Shown: positions 1-9,571, counted from the stretch's first letter. The stretch is DNA of 27,814 bases from Tieghemiomyces parasiticus (GCA_027575765.1 JANBPT010000629.1:1-27814); one strand, 5' to 3'. Translations and numbers: made by a program. Notes: generated by a model from the sequence alone, not told the origin.

Positions 1-1
1 C

Positions 2-46
2 AGCCTCGTGATGACCGCGCGCTACGCCTACCGGCTCCTGGCCTAA
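2..46 (+). CDS. 3' end of a truncated plus-strand gene (unidentified)
   Basis: The frame starting at base 2 reads SLVMTARYAYRLLA and then a TAA stop at 44-46. Nearly every codon ends in C or G (CTC, ACC, CGC, TAC, GCC, CTG), as in the clear genes of this window, and unlike the AT-richer DNA that follows. An AATAAA sits about 100 nt after the stop, as expected for a 3' UTR. Only 14 residues are visible, so no family can be named. The fragment is too short for statistics, and a chance frame is a real alternative. Confidence 0.4.
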   Translation, partial: SLVMTARYAYRLLA

Positions 47-147
47 ACTTGTCGGGCAAGGGATATAGTCGGTATACCCAAACGCCCGCTGATCCCTTTA
101 CATAGAGGCTGTTCTAGCCCAAGTCACAATTCAGGAACTTAATGGTT

Positions 148-153
148 AATAAA
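148..153 (+). terminator. Putative polyadenylation signal for the left-edge gene
   Basis: An exact AATAAA lies 102 nt after the TAA at 44-46, in AT-rich sequence. The hexamer occurs often by chance. Its value is its position after a likely stop codon. Confidence 0.35.
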
Positions 154-1894
154 TTCGAATTATACCTCTGAATAGACGCGGGCTAGTGTAGATTATGATT
201 CGCGGCAGTCATATCAAACCTCCCACTTGACACCCGCCCTGTGATCTGATTTGAGCCGGGGGAGGAACCCGGGGAGGGGGTTTGGTCCGGATGGAATGTT
301 CTCCCGGTTCCTCAGAAAAGGTATATTATTAGGTAAGCTGCCTTAGAATCCAAGTCGCCATCGGCAGTGGTGTCATGGTGACGGTCGTGAAGGACGTGTA
401 AGGTCTGAAGGGGGAGGGGGTAATAGAGCCGGCCGCTCTGACATCTGTACTACTTTTTGTGTGATACTGTTGGCTAGTTTCGTCCGCTCCGCAGCCATTG
501 CAAGACCGTGGTGAGGTTATCTGATGAGTATGATCGGAGGGCGGGGTGGATTGCGTATGACAATGAGGGGACCGCCGACGGTCCTGTCCAGAATCGTACA
601 ATACCTTCCACCATGCTGGTAGCCAATCCAGCCTCTCTCGGCGCTCAGGTTATCTGATGGGCCGGCCGAAGTGGATGGGTGTATCACGGGGATTGAAGGT
701 CTGCCTCTCTCTCTCTAGTGGCTGGGTAGCAGATCATCAAGGTGACAGCCACAAATCACGCGGCCACATGCCAGCTTGGCAAACCCCTCCGGACCTTTTC
801 AACCGCTCTGCTTGTGTTTCCGATGGCATTATTGGTCCAAGTGCCCGCGGCTGACTAATTCGGTGCCAGCCATCGCCGGGGAAAGTATATCCACTGTTGC
901 TGAACCCTACTAACTGTTCAATTCCCTAAGGTTAGATCTGCCAATTCCTTACGCGCAGAGATTGGCAGTCCTCCCATATAGTAAAGTCTTTTACAGGCGA
1001 AGTAGCCCTGAAGCCTAAGCGTGTTACCTAACCGAGAAAGGGGGACAGGATCGGTGCGACACCCTTACTTGGCCGATACCCCACCGCCATCCCAGCCTTA
1101 GACTCAATGGGATCAATGGCGCGATTGGCCCCAGTCAATAGCCCTTGAGCTGTTAAAAACGGTGCAAGGGGTGTTCTTGGATGATAGGGTATTGGATTTG
1201 GTCGATAGCCCGGTCGCAGATTCTGTGTCCAAAGTAACTTTAAAATACTTTTCCTAAAGGCTTTCGGGGAGGGATTGGGGAGAGCCGCCGCCGGCGGCAC
1301 CAGTGCCAAGCCTTGCAGGTGGTGTCACCCCCCCCCCCCCCGGTTGGTAATAGCATTCTGGATTCCCAGCAGACATCAGTTTCGACAATGGTGGTCACGT
1401 TCAGCCTCCTCCCCTCCTGTTAAGCCTCTGGCGTCGTGATAAAGACCTGAGAGGCCAGGGTCGAGGTCGTTGGGGGGGGGGGCAGACGGAGCAGACCCAG
1501 CGCTTCCATGGTCAGGGGTCGAGCAACGTTGCAGGTGGAAGTGCCGCTGTGGCGGGGGGTCAGTGGGGAGCTCCAGGTCTAAGCATGTCCAGCCACTGTA
1601 GACTGGAAGGACCAGGGAGGGACATGGAAGGGTTGGGGAGGGCGGACGTGGCTCTGCCAGTGCAGGGCTCCGCAGGCTGGTGCGACCTATCGCTTCACAC
1701 ACTGACGTCTCAAATAGGATCTCTGGCTACTCTCTGATGTGGTCCTCGCCGTACATGGCCGACTCATCCGCCTAACCTGGCTTACCATGGGCGCTACAGC
1801 CCCCCCCCCCTGGGTCTCCCATCAATCTGCTCCATCCGTTTCCACCAATGCCCGCCTTTCTCCTCCCTTATCCTCCCCACCTGCTGGTGAGATG
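154..1894. other. Intergenic stretch, no supported gene
   Basis: Open frames here are short, overlap on both strands and show no protein-like composition or family motif. The stretch contains a run of 14 C at 1328-1341, 11 G at 1472-1482 and 11 C at 1800-1810. From about 1840 the plus strand becomes strongly pyrimidine-rich, which marks the promoter of the peroxidase gene. I see no tRNA, repeat array or transposon remnant. Confidence 0.6.
1328..1341. repeat. Mononucleotide C tract, one of several in intergenic DNA
   Basis: This is an uninterrupted run of 14 C. Comparable runs are 1472-1482 (11 G), 1800-1810 (11 C), 6738-6749 (12 C), 7742-7750 (9 C), 12405-12413 (9 C), 21746-21757 (12 C) and 24946-24955 (10 G). 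All lie outside coding sequence. Their lengths may be unreliable because such runs are prone to sequencing error. Confidence 0.8.
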
Positions 1895-1902
1895 TATATA
1901 AG
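1895..1902 (+). promoter_or_regulatory. TATA box of the glutathione peroxidase gene
   Basis: TATATAAG lies 295 bp before the peroxidase ATG, at the edge of a pyrimidine-rich leader. The identical octamer lies upstream of the receptor gene. If transcription starts about 30 bp downstream, the leader is about 265 nt and contains no ATG, which supports both this promoter and the start at 2190. Function is inferred from sequence and position. Confidence 0.6.
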
Positions 1903-2189
1903 GCGGGCCTTCCGTCAGCGACACCCCCACCGCTGTCACTGTTATCACCATCCTCATTTCACCCCTGGCTGTATCGAAGCGTTCCGTATCTTGTCCATCC
2001 CTGATCAGCGCTCTCGCCGCTCATACATCCCCAGTTTCCCCCCCTCTTTCCCCAGCACCGCTCAACCTGGCGACCCTCACCGCTACCACCCGGCTGCTCC
2101 GTACCGGCTTTCCTTCCCTCTTAGCACCCCGCTGCAACTCCCTTCGCTCCTCATTCCTTACCACCACCGCCTCCATCCGCACCTTCACC
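1902..2189 (+). other. Stop-free leader in frame with the peroxidase; possible non-AUG mitochondrial extension
   Basis: Reading back from the ATG at 2190, the same frame stays open for 96 codons to a TAA at 1899-1901, within the TATA box. It has no ATG. A CTG at 2067-2069 has A at -3 and G at +4, a favourable initiation context. Starting there would add 41 residues with five Arg, many Ser, Thr, Leu and Ala, and no Asp, Glu or Lys, ending in SIRTFT just before the peroxidase. This looks like a mitochondrial presequence. The caution is that C/T-rich leaders encode few acidic residues by composition alone. Confidence 0.35.
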
Positions 2190-2702
2190 ATGTCTACCGA
2201 CGCCGCCACCTTCTACGACCTCAAGACCAAGACCCTGGACGGCAAGGACTTTGACTTTGCCCAGCTCCGCGGCAAGGTGGTTCTCATTGTCAACGTGGCC
2301 TCCAAGTGCGGCTTCACATCCCAGTACAAGGGCCTGGAGGAAATCTACCAGCGTTTTAAGGACCAGAACGTGACCATCCTGGGCTTCCCGTGCAACCAGT
2401 TTGGCGGCCAGGAGCCCGGCGGTGCGGAGGAGATTGCCACCTTCTGCTCCACTACCTACCAGGTCACGTTCCCCATCATGCAGAAGGTCGAGGTGAACGG
2501 GAACGACGAGTCGCCTGTGTTTAAGTACCTTAAGAACAACTCCAGCAAGACCCTGGGTCTGTTCTCGCGCATCAAGTGGAACTTTGAGAAGTTCTTGATT
2601 GACCAGAACGGCAAGGTCGTCCATCGTTACAACTCCACTGCTTCCCCTGATAGCATCATCCCCGAGATTGAGAAGCTGCTGGCTAACGGCGGCCAGAATT
2701 GA
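2190..2702 (+). CDS. Glutathione peroxidase, thioredoxin-dependent 2-Cys type (Gpx3/Hyr1-like)
   Basis: This 170-residue intronless protein belongs to the thioredoxin-fold glutathione peroxidases, which reduce hydrogen peroxide and lipid hydroperoxides. The peroxidatic Cys is C40 in NVASKCGFT, not selenocysteine. The family signature GFPCNQFGGQEPG spans 65-77 with C68. The tetrad is C40, Q74, W130 and N131 (KWNFEKFL). C86 lies 46 residues after C40, the same spacing as C36 and C82 in yeast Gpx3, so C86 is the likely resolving cysteine. In that subtype thioredoxin usually supplies the electrons, and some members act as peroxide sensors. The start is the only ATG in the leader and has a good context (caccATGt). 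The length is normal for the family. As annotated the protein is cytosolic. An in-frame upstream extension could send a second form to mitochondria. The neighbouring CBS-like gene is convergent. Confidence 0.96.
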   Translation: MSTDAATFYDLKTKTLDGKDFDFAQLRGKVVLIVNVASKCGFTSQYKGLEEIYQRFKDQNVTILGFPCNQFGGQEPGGAEEIATFCSTTYQVTFPIMQKVEVNGNDESPVFKYLKNNSSKTLGLFSRIKWNFEKFLIDQNGKVVHRYNSTASPDSIIPEIEKLLANGGQN

Positions 2703-2918
2703 CTGGCCGGTGGAACTAACGCGCCCTCGCCTTCGCTCTAGCTTCCGGGTTGCTAACCCGGTAATAAGCTTTTTGATTATTATTATTATTGCTCTGGTAC
2801 ACTTCCTGTTTTATTATTTTTCACCTTGACTCCTTTTCCCTAGTTTTACCTGGGAAGAAGTATCCCGTTGTAGCATAGCGCTGGTACCATGTCTGGTTGA
2901 CCAATGTAGTAGCAGACC

Positions 2919-2924
2919 AATAAA
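2919..2924 (+). terminator. Putative polyadenylation signal of the peroxidase gene
   Basis: AATAAA lies 217 nt after the stop, beyond a T-rich stretch with repeated ATT at 2775-2790. The opposing CBS-like transcript has its own signal about 200 bp further right, so the two convergent transcripts need not overlap. Confidence 0.5.
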
Positions 2925-3129
2925 CTCTCCTAGCCGCAAAATCAGCCCTTCCAGTCGGTTTAACTGCGTTCCGAATCACAAAAACCGTCACTTAACCAGA
3001 AGTCTGGACGCCAGACGTCAAGTGACATCCAGCGTCATCACGTCTAGCGTTGCCTCTCCTCATCGTTGGGCTGATGAGCTCTTGAAAAGAAGGGGCGATG
3101 GGTATAAGGGGCAGTCTTGGCTGGATGGT

Positions 3130-3135
3130 TTTATT
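3130..3135 (-). terminator. Putative polyadenylation signal of the CBS-like gene
   Basis: TTTATT on the plus strand is AATAAA on the minus strand, 125 nt past the stop of the CBS-like gene. Position and orientation fit a normal fungal 3' UTR. Confidence 0.45.
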
Positions 3136-3259
3136 ACCCGAAGCGTGAAGGTGGCAGCAGATGTGAGGTCTAACCACGGTGAGGGACGAAGGGATGGGGA
3201 GGAGGAATAAAAGAGTGTGGGGCTAACATGTAGTAACCAATGCACGTCCGCTACCAATA

Positions 3260-4960
3260 TCAGAGGTTGAATGGCTCGTTACTTCCGACGCCTTCGCGAC
3301 GGGAGATAAACTTCATGAGGTCCAGCTTGGTCACGACACCGAGACAGAATTTGCGCGAGGAATCGGTCACGAAGGCCACGCTATGGTGCTCAAAGAACCG
3401 GGCTAGTTCGTTGAGTGGCGTGCTGGGCGTAATGAGTTCGTAGCGTGGCTGCTGTTGTCGCTGCATGGCGCCGGTAGGGGTGTGGGATGGGGCCGAGGGG
3501 GCGTCACCGTCCGGCTGCAGCCCGGCATTCGGCGACCTCGCTTGACCGTGGGCAGGACAGGTTCGGAACCGGTACATCACGTCCTCCACGGGCTGCCGGA
3601 GATCCACCCGGCCAGAGTCCAAAAGCGACTGCAACGTGGTGAGGGTAATGTAGCCGACCAGTTTACGGTGGTGAGTGATAACGGGCAGCTGGGAATAATC
3701 CCGCTCCATCATGATATCGAGGGCGGTCGAGACGAGGTCCGACGGGGCGATACTGACGGCGGCGGGCAGTTGGAGATCCTCCACACTGGCCCCACGGTAC
3801 TTGTTGACCAACTGGTAGTGCAGCTGGCGCGCCAGGGGGGCGTCCATAAGGTCGTGGCTGAGCAGCCACTCGTCGGCCAGGAGAGTTGATCCATAGTTGC
3901 GGGCGGTATCGCTGAGAATGGCGAGAACACGCTCGCCGGCCTTCATGGCCGTACGGGCGTAGGCGTGGACAGCGGCCACGACCGCTCCGGAGGAGACACC
4001 AGCAAGGTACCCCGCACGGACGAGACGGCGGGCGGTCGAGTAGGCCACGGTATCATTAACCGGGATCCACGCATCGACAGCGGCGGGGTCCAAGGCGGGA
4101 GGGACGGCGTGCCCACCCAGGTCTTCGAGTTTCCACTGCTGGGAGATGAGCGCTGACCGGGTGGTTACCGCGCCGGTGGTGTCGTTCGAGTGGCCAATCA
4201 TCGCCTGAGCTCCTTCGCGGATAAAAGATGCGGTAGGCTCCACCCCGACAACCCGGAGTGCCGGTAGAGTACGTTTGAGGTGGTGAGCCAGCCCCGTGAT
4301 GGTGCCGCCACTCTCCACCCCCACTACTAGGACATCCAGTCGACCACCACACTGCGCCAAAATCTCCTCGGCCATTTCACGGTACACATCATCCACTGAA
4401 AATGCCCCGGAGGCCAGATCGACCAGAATGGCTCCAGGAGTCTCGGTGGCCAACTGGCGGGCCACGGAGATACAGCTTTCCGGGGCGCTGGGTAGGACAT
4501 GGTCGGACACGCGTACAATCTCGACGTCCAGGGCCTTGAGCAACGTGATACGGTCCTTGGAGGTGCGTTCCGGAATCACCGCTGTTACACGGTAGCCCAG
4601 GGGGACGGTCAGGGTGGCCAAACTGATGGCTAGGTTACCAGAGGACGGTACCACCAGTGTGGTCGGTTGGGCGGTATGGCCGTCGCCGGAAAGGGGGGCG
4701 GAGGTGGTCGAGGCGCCCACAGGCCGGCCGTTCTGGGTAGCTTGTGCGGGTGGTGGCAGTTTGCCGACTAGGTACCGGGCGACGCGGTCGGTTGCAGCAC
4801 CGAAGGGGTTCAGGTATTCCAACTTGGCTAGTAGCTCGACGGCGGGGAGTGGCTCGCCAATGTCGGTGGGTACCTTCAATTGGACAATCGGTGTATTACC
4901 GACCACTGACACCAGCGTAGGGAACGACGAGGCGGGGGCTGTAGGGTGCTGTTCGGTCAT
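3260..4960 (-). CDS. Cystathionine beta-synthase-like protein lacking the PLP lysine
   Basis: The ATG at 4958-4960 gives 566 residues. The frame is open 23 codons further up, but only from a TTG. The family normally condenses serine and homocysteine to cystathionine in transsulfuration. Order: fold-type II PLP core (about 12-365), then two CBS (Bateman) repeats (about 396-466 and 500-553) joined by a low-complexity linker. The entry motif VGNTPIVQL is kept at 20-28. No heme-binding N-terminal extension is present, as in yeast CBS. The expected SVKDR motif reads AATDR, with Thr57 (ACC, 4790-4792) in place of the lysine that forms the Schiff base. SGNTG is SGNLA (107-111), the phosphate loop GTGGT is ESGGT (216-220), and a Pro/Ser/Thr-rich insert fills about 68-100. 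Ser323 of the GSAGS-like motif is kept. The intact frame suggests a maintained pseudoenzyme or regulatory protein. An active but atypical enzyme cannot be excluded. Confidence 0.9.
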   Translation of the reverse strand: MTEQHPTAPASSFPTLVSVVGNTPIVQLKVPTDIGEPLPAVELLAKLEYLNPFGAATDRVARYLVGKLPPPAQATQNGRPVGASTTSAPLSGDGHTAQPTTLVVPSSGNLAISLATLTVPLGYRVTAVIPERTSKDRITLLKALDVEIVRVSDHVLPSAPESCISVARQLATETPGAILVDLASGAFSVDDVYREMAEEILAQCGGRLDVLVVGVESGGTITGLAHHLKRTLPALRVVGVEPTASFIREGAQAMIGHSNDTTGAVTTRSALISQQWKLEDLGGHAVPPALDPAAVDAWIPVNDTVAYSTARRLVRAGYLAGVSSGAVVAAVHAYARTAMKAGERVLAILSDTARNYGSTLLADEWLLSHDLMDAPLARQLHYQLVNKYRGASVEDLQLPAAVSIAPSDLVSTALDIMMERDYSQLPVITHHRKLVGYITLTTLQSLLDSGRVDLRQPVEDVMYRFRTCPAHGQARSPNAGLQPDGDAPSAPSHTPTGAMQRQQQPRYELITPSTPLNELARFFEHHSVAFVTDSSRKFCLGVVTKLDLMKFISRREGVGSNEPFNL

Positions 4961-5107
4961 GCTGGAAATGCGGAGTAGAGCGAGGGGAGGGGATTGGTAG
5001 TGTGGCACAGCTTGGCTTAGAGTTACCAACGCAAAGTAATGGGATGCGAACGAGTAGCAAACGGGCGGGCGCTGGGTAGGAAAAGGTTCAGACCTGTCGA
5101 GGCCCTA

Positions 5108-7895
5108 CATTCCCTGGCCCCTCCCCATCGCCACTACCAGCGTCGTGGGTGACTCGTTTGCAGAAAGGGGGGGCACCCCTCGTCAGAGAGGATCGAGTCG
5201 ACGCTCCGAGAGCACAGTCATACAGCCCACGATAGACTGAAGGGCAGGGAAGGGGAGGGATATTTCCCTGGACTGCTGTTGGCTGCCAATGACGCGAGAA
5301 TCTGTGCAACCGTTTTTTGCCTTGGGGTATCGCGCTTTGGGCCACAAGGTTGTAGTCACAGTCGGGGAATTCGCCTTGTCTCTTGTCCCTCCACTTGGCC
5401 CCCGGGGGTAAGGAGAAGTATGTACTGTAGGCGGTGTCCGGAGTTACGGGGGAAGAGCGTAAATGGTCCCGCAAGGTGCTCGGTAGGTACACTTTTAATT
5501 CCTTCACTACTGAACCCATCGCCTGACTCGTACAATGTAAGGATATAGCCATGGTAAGCATGGGAGTCGAATTCCAACGGCACGTTTAGTTCCTAGAGAC
5601 GTCAGTGGCGGTTGGTGCCAACTCAAGTCGATGGCCGGTCGGGGTGACATACGCCACACTCTCTACGAAAGCCGACGCGAAGTAGCCAAAGCAGACCAGA
5701 ATAAGAGAAGTATGGCAACGTCGCTGTAGAGACCGTGTCCGTAGGATTGATCAGTGTGACGGCCGCCTCCCTGTCAGCCACACAACTAACCTGTTGTCAA
5801 GTATAGAAGGTGCTGGTACATTAGATTGGCAGTCCCAGCCTCTTAACCAAAACTATACCCGTGTCTGCTTTGAATGGCAAAACTAAAAAACCACGAGAAA
5901 GGAATGTGGTAGGTACCAGCCAATGTACCGATTATTATTATTATTGGACGCCTCATGACTAAACCCCACACGGAGCAGCTCCTTCCATTCACTCTAACAT
6001 GACCAGCTTGGATGTAACCTGTCCAAGGTTGATGCGCAAATACGGGTCGTTATTATCAGCGGTCTCTGGCTTGAACCGTCCAAGGTCCACACGCCACTTG
6101 ACAGACATGTCGCTGGGAGGCGATTGCCGAGTAACCTTAGAAACGCTGTACAGGGTATACCTATTTAAAATCAATTTGATACATGGTACCTTATGGCCAT
6201 ATCAGTTCATTAAAAAAGAAAATGTTGGGATTATCTGGTCCGCCATTCTGATAATTATTTTTCGACTGGGTTCAGGGCCGTCTACTTAACAAACCTATGG
6301 TCCTTTGACTTCACTGTCCCATGTTGTGCCTATTCAGTCGACGCCACGTTTTCCCACTCATTGGGGATTCCAGGTCCATTAGAAAGGGGTACTTATGAAA
6401 CCCCTACCACAAGTCTATAGCCTTTACCAGCCTGTACAGGGATTTACCTCGGCTGTGAGGATGCAATCCGTCCTATTTTGGGTAGGAGTGTCCTGTGTAG
6501 ACGCGGATGCGATAAAGCCCGGCCGGATGGCTCTGGGCCTGCACTCCATTTTGTCTGGTTGACGGGTTTGGCCCGGAAAAGTTCTCAACATTACCCTCGA
6601 GACTAATGCGGCTGCACGAGTCATTGAACGCCGCAATTCATATCGAGTATTGATTTGCATGTCATTTAACCCATATAGGTAAGGACTGTAGAATTTATGT
6701 CTGACCACCACAATGAAATTAAACGAAGGGCTCAGAACCCCCCCCCCCCACCATCACGGTTGAACCTTATGGACCTTAAAGAGTATTCATCGTTAGCCTA
6801 ATCCCACATTCTCTAGACGGTTCCTACACCCATCCGGGCGGATTGGTATTAAACTCCCAGATCGTTATGGATGGTCTTCTGAATCAGCAACGACCATGAT
6901 ACCACACTTCCTTTCCCGCTCTTCCGGTTGGCCACTTTGAGTTGTTTCACACGGCGCGGGATTTAGGAAGACGACTCCATCCCCGGCCTCTCCCCAAAAT
7001 AAGTAACCTGGCGAGCAAACAGAGGCGTCCGTCGGCTGAGGAGGGCCAAGCGACCGCGGGGATCACGCGTGCAACATAGCCGCATTTTACACGCCATGTC
7101 GGCTGGATTTCGTATGGGGCTGCAAGGCAAGGGCGGAAAGCATCTTGTACCAGTCCCGACGATTCCGGTGCTCCCGAGCGGCCTAGCACGAGTCGACATG
7201 GCACCACCATACTGAATAGCCAAGTATGGGTGACCGGTGACCATTGCACACGTCCACCCGCTTAGGATATCAGTCGATCATGGGGGGGAGTCGAGAGGTC
7301 GCTCGACCTAAACTGTTAGCTGCCCCTCGCTCTCACGCTGGGCAAATATAATTATTATTTTCCATCGGTTCATTCGCCAGTCTATAACTGTGCTATCCTA
7401 CACAAACATATACACACATACCCTGGCCCTTACTTACCCGTACTTCCACTTTCTCATCAGAGCAAAGAGGTCGCGTCTTCCCTACTTCGCTTCGGGATTG
7501 CCATGGGGTCCCTGGCCGCACGGTGACCCTACTAACCTCAAGTTCCTCACCCATACTCCTTTCGCTATTTATTCAATCCAGATTGGGCATATACACTGCA
7601 TTACTGACCTGACACTTTCCTGTGACACCTCAAGGGATGCTACAAATTAGGGTCACGTCCTGTAACCTCAGCTCAGGCTCCTGTCGAAAAGGCCGGTTAG
7701 CGTGAGATCCAATGGAAAAGAGCCCAATGAGGCGCGGAAGACCCCCCCCCATCCTACCAAAAAAGATAGCTGGAGAGTAGTATGTGGCGAGTTTTTGTTG
7801 TGCTGTGTTGGCCTTCAGCCTCCCCCTTCCATCGTGTGTAGCCACAAACCGCCAAACGTTAAGGACCAAGGTGACTCGGAGGCCTTGAGACATTC
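5108..7895. other. Intergenic stretch between divergent CBS-like and receptor genes
   Basis: No frame here carries a recognisable domain. The longest, a minus-strand frame around 5088-5561, has mixed composition and no motif. The segment holds a 12-base C run at 6738-6749 and AT-rich islands near 5930-5945 and 6160-6260. A TATA-like GGCTATATCC on the minus strand lies near 5540, about 580 bp before the CBS-like start, which is too far to assign. I see no RNA gene or repeat array. Confidence 0.5.
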
Positions 7896-7903
7896 TATAT
7901 AAG
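7896..7903 (+). promoter_or_regulatory. TATA box of the 7-TM receptor gene
   Basis: TATATAAG, identical to the octamer upstream of the peroxidase, lies 394 bp before the receptor ATG. The sequence from about 7925 to 8289 is rich in C and T and contains no ATG on the plus strand, so scanning ribosomes would reach 8290 first. Confidence 0.6.
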
Positions 7904-8289
7904 CCATCGCGGCCGGCCTCCCATCTCGTCATTCATATCACATTCCACGTACACCATTGTCTGCCCCATTTTTTCCTCCTACCTTGTTCTAGCACACCAC
8001 TGTCAGCACCCTTCCCCTCTCTGTAGACCCTAATCAACACGAACACCCGACCGTGGACCCATTGTCGTCACTTCGACTCGTTTCCCTACATCCCGGAATA
8101 TCCCTTGAACCCTTTGCGCCCTGTATTGTTTTCCGCATCCTTCCACAGACGGCCACTACCTGCTAGAATTGACTACCGGTGCCGCACGGACCTCCCGTCC
8201 ATCATCCTTCCGTGTATTACACTCTCTCCCCTCACTCTTTATTCGCCATTTCCTAACCACACTTTCTCCCGCAAAACCCTCCCACAACG

Positions 8290-9480
8290 ATGAATGTGGA
8301 AGCCATCCTTGTGGCGCTTCTGGCGCTAGGCGGGGTTTCTATCTTGGCCAGTATCGCAACGATGCTCATTGTGGCTTGGGTTTGGAAGATTGAGCCGCAG
8401 AGTAAGGAATCTCCGTCCTTCAATCTCACCTTCTGGATCGGCCTGGCTGACATCCCGGTCCGTATTTCCGATATCTTTAGCAACCCCATGACCTGGCCCC
8501 TCGGGTTCCCCACCTCGCCATCGTTTGCCCGCTTCTATCTTTGGCTTGGCTACTTCGGTCCCTTTTACTATATTTACCTCAACTGTATGATCGCGCTCGA
8601 CCTGCAGCTCATATTTTTCCACCGTTTACCGCGCCAGGCCCGAATTCGCGCCTGGTATCCGCTGCTCGGGTTCGGACTTGCCTTCTTTCTGGCCTTCTTC
8701 TACCTAGTCATGCCCGATGTCGAACTTGCTTCTAGCGGTCAGATACTAGTTGGTAAACCCGGATCGGCCGCAAAGCACTTCGTCACTATCTGGTCCTACA
8801 TGTGGCTAGACATTGGCGTATTCTACACGCTGGTGGTGGTCATCATGGTCCTCGTCAAGGTTATCAAGAATTACCGACGACTACGCAGCCTCAACTCCGA
8901 CCCAGTGTCCACCAACATGTCCAAGGCGGTGTTGCAAAACACCCTCATCATCTTGGCCTACCCGCTTGTCCTGTTTATCGTCTACATCCCGTACGTCCTC
9001 GCCAACTGGTTCTCCGTCTACCTCCCCGGCGACTTTGCGCTCAACTGGTACCTCGTTATGAATGTTATCTTCAACCTCCAGGGAGTCTTGAACCTGATCG
9101 TGCTCATGTTTCACCCGGTTATGCTCAAGCTGTACCGCAACCGACATGTCGTGTTTAGCTCGCTCTTGTCTCAGGACTCTCACGGGACTCTGCCGTCCGC
9201 TGTGGGTACCGACGACCTGTCCACCGGTGAGCTCAAGACTGGATTTCTTGTGGCCAACCAGCCCAGGATTCAAGGTGTCGATGCCCAAGGTGGACTCCGG
9301 ATTCAAACTCTGGACCTGGGCCCTGCGGTCACCGCCCACTTTGCCAGGGCACTCGAGGCCGGACAGGCTTCAGCTAGCGACGGTCAGCTCTATTCGGCCG
9401 TCGACGAGAAGGAACGGACCGATCCGCTGCCGGCTATGTCGATGCCCCAGGATTCATACGACGATCCGACTTTCCTCTGA
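8290..9480 (+). CDS. Seven-transmembrane receptor, probable fungal GPCR (cAR/Git3-like)
   Basis: This 396-residue intronless protein has seven hydrophobic segments at about 5-32, 44-63, 82-109, 122-141, 165-192, 216-240 and 251-274, then a polar tail of about 115 residues. It has no signal peptide beyond TM1, so an outside N-terminus of only a few residues is likely. The TM5-TM6 loop is short and basic (KNYRRLRSL). TM7 reads QGVLNLIVLMFHP and is followed by KLY, resembling the QG-N-HP pattern of cAMP-receptor-like and Git3-like fungal receptors rather than class A NPxxY. There is no DRY motif after TM3 (LDLQLIFFHR instead). The likely role is plasma-membrane sensing through a heterotrimeric G protein, but no ligand can be inferred. 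The start is the first ATG after the TATA box. Other 7-TM proteins remain possible. Confidence 0.82.
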   Translation: MNVEAILVALLALGGVSILASIATMLIVAWVWKIEPQSKESPSFNLTFWIGLADIPVRISDIFSNPMTWPLGFPTSPSFARFYLWLGYFGPFYYIYLNCMIALDLQLIFFHRLPRQARIRAWYPLLGFGLAFFLAFFYLVMPDVELASSGQILVGKPGSAAKHFVTIWSYMWLDIGVFYTLVVVIMVLVKVIKNYRRLRSLNSDPVSTNMSKAVLQNTLIILAYPLVLFIVYIPYVLANWFSVYLPGDFALNWYLVMNVIFNLQGVLNLIVLMFHPVMLKLYRNRHVVFSSLLSQDSHGTLPSAVGTDDLSTGELKTGFLVANQPRIQGVDAQGGLRIQTLDLGPAVTAHFARALEAGQASASDGQLYSAVDEKERTDPLPAMSMPQDSYDDPTFL

Positions 9481-9537
9481 CCCTTGACGAAATCGTTGGC
9501 AACGGTGTGGGGGAACAAACATGCGAAATAGATATCC

Positions 9538-9559
9538 ATATATATATATATATATATAT
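9538..9559. repeat. AT dinucleotide microsatellite in the receptor 3' UTR
   Basis: Alternating A and T run for 22 bases between the receptor stop at 9480 and its AATAAA at 9572, so the repeat is probably transcribed in the 3' UTR. Confidence 0.9.
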
Positions 9560-9571
9560 CTGCCTTTCAGG

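Noticed and set aside
1739..2254. 171-codon plus-strand frame overlapping the start of the peroxidase
   Set aside because: It begins at GTG, spans the TATA box and is His/Pro/Ser-rich because of the C/T-rich DNA. It is in a different frame from the peroxidase.
2151..2624. Long minus-strand frame opposite the peroxidase
   Set aside because: It is an antisense shadow of a highly biased coding sequence.
4536..4565. A TSKDR sequence in the CBS-like protein at residues 133-137 resembling the PLP-lysine motif
   Set aside because: It lies after the SGN loop, in the segment equivalent to PEKMSSEKVDVL in human CBS, so it is not in the active-site position of the Schiff-base lysine.
4961..5029. Longer CBS-like start 23 codons upstream
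   Set aside because: The codon at 5027-5029 is TTG. The first ATG in frame is at 4960, and family similarity begins after it.
5088..5561. 157-codon minus-strand frame
   Set aside because: Composition looks random, with no motif and no codon bias like the true genes. It overlaps other frames of similar quality.
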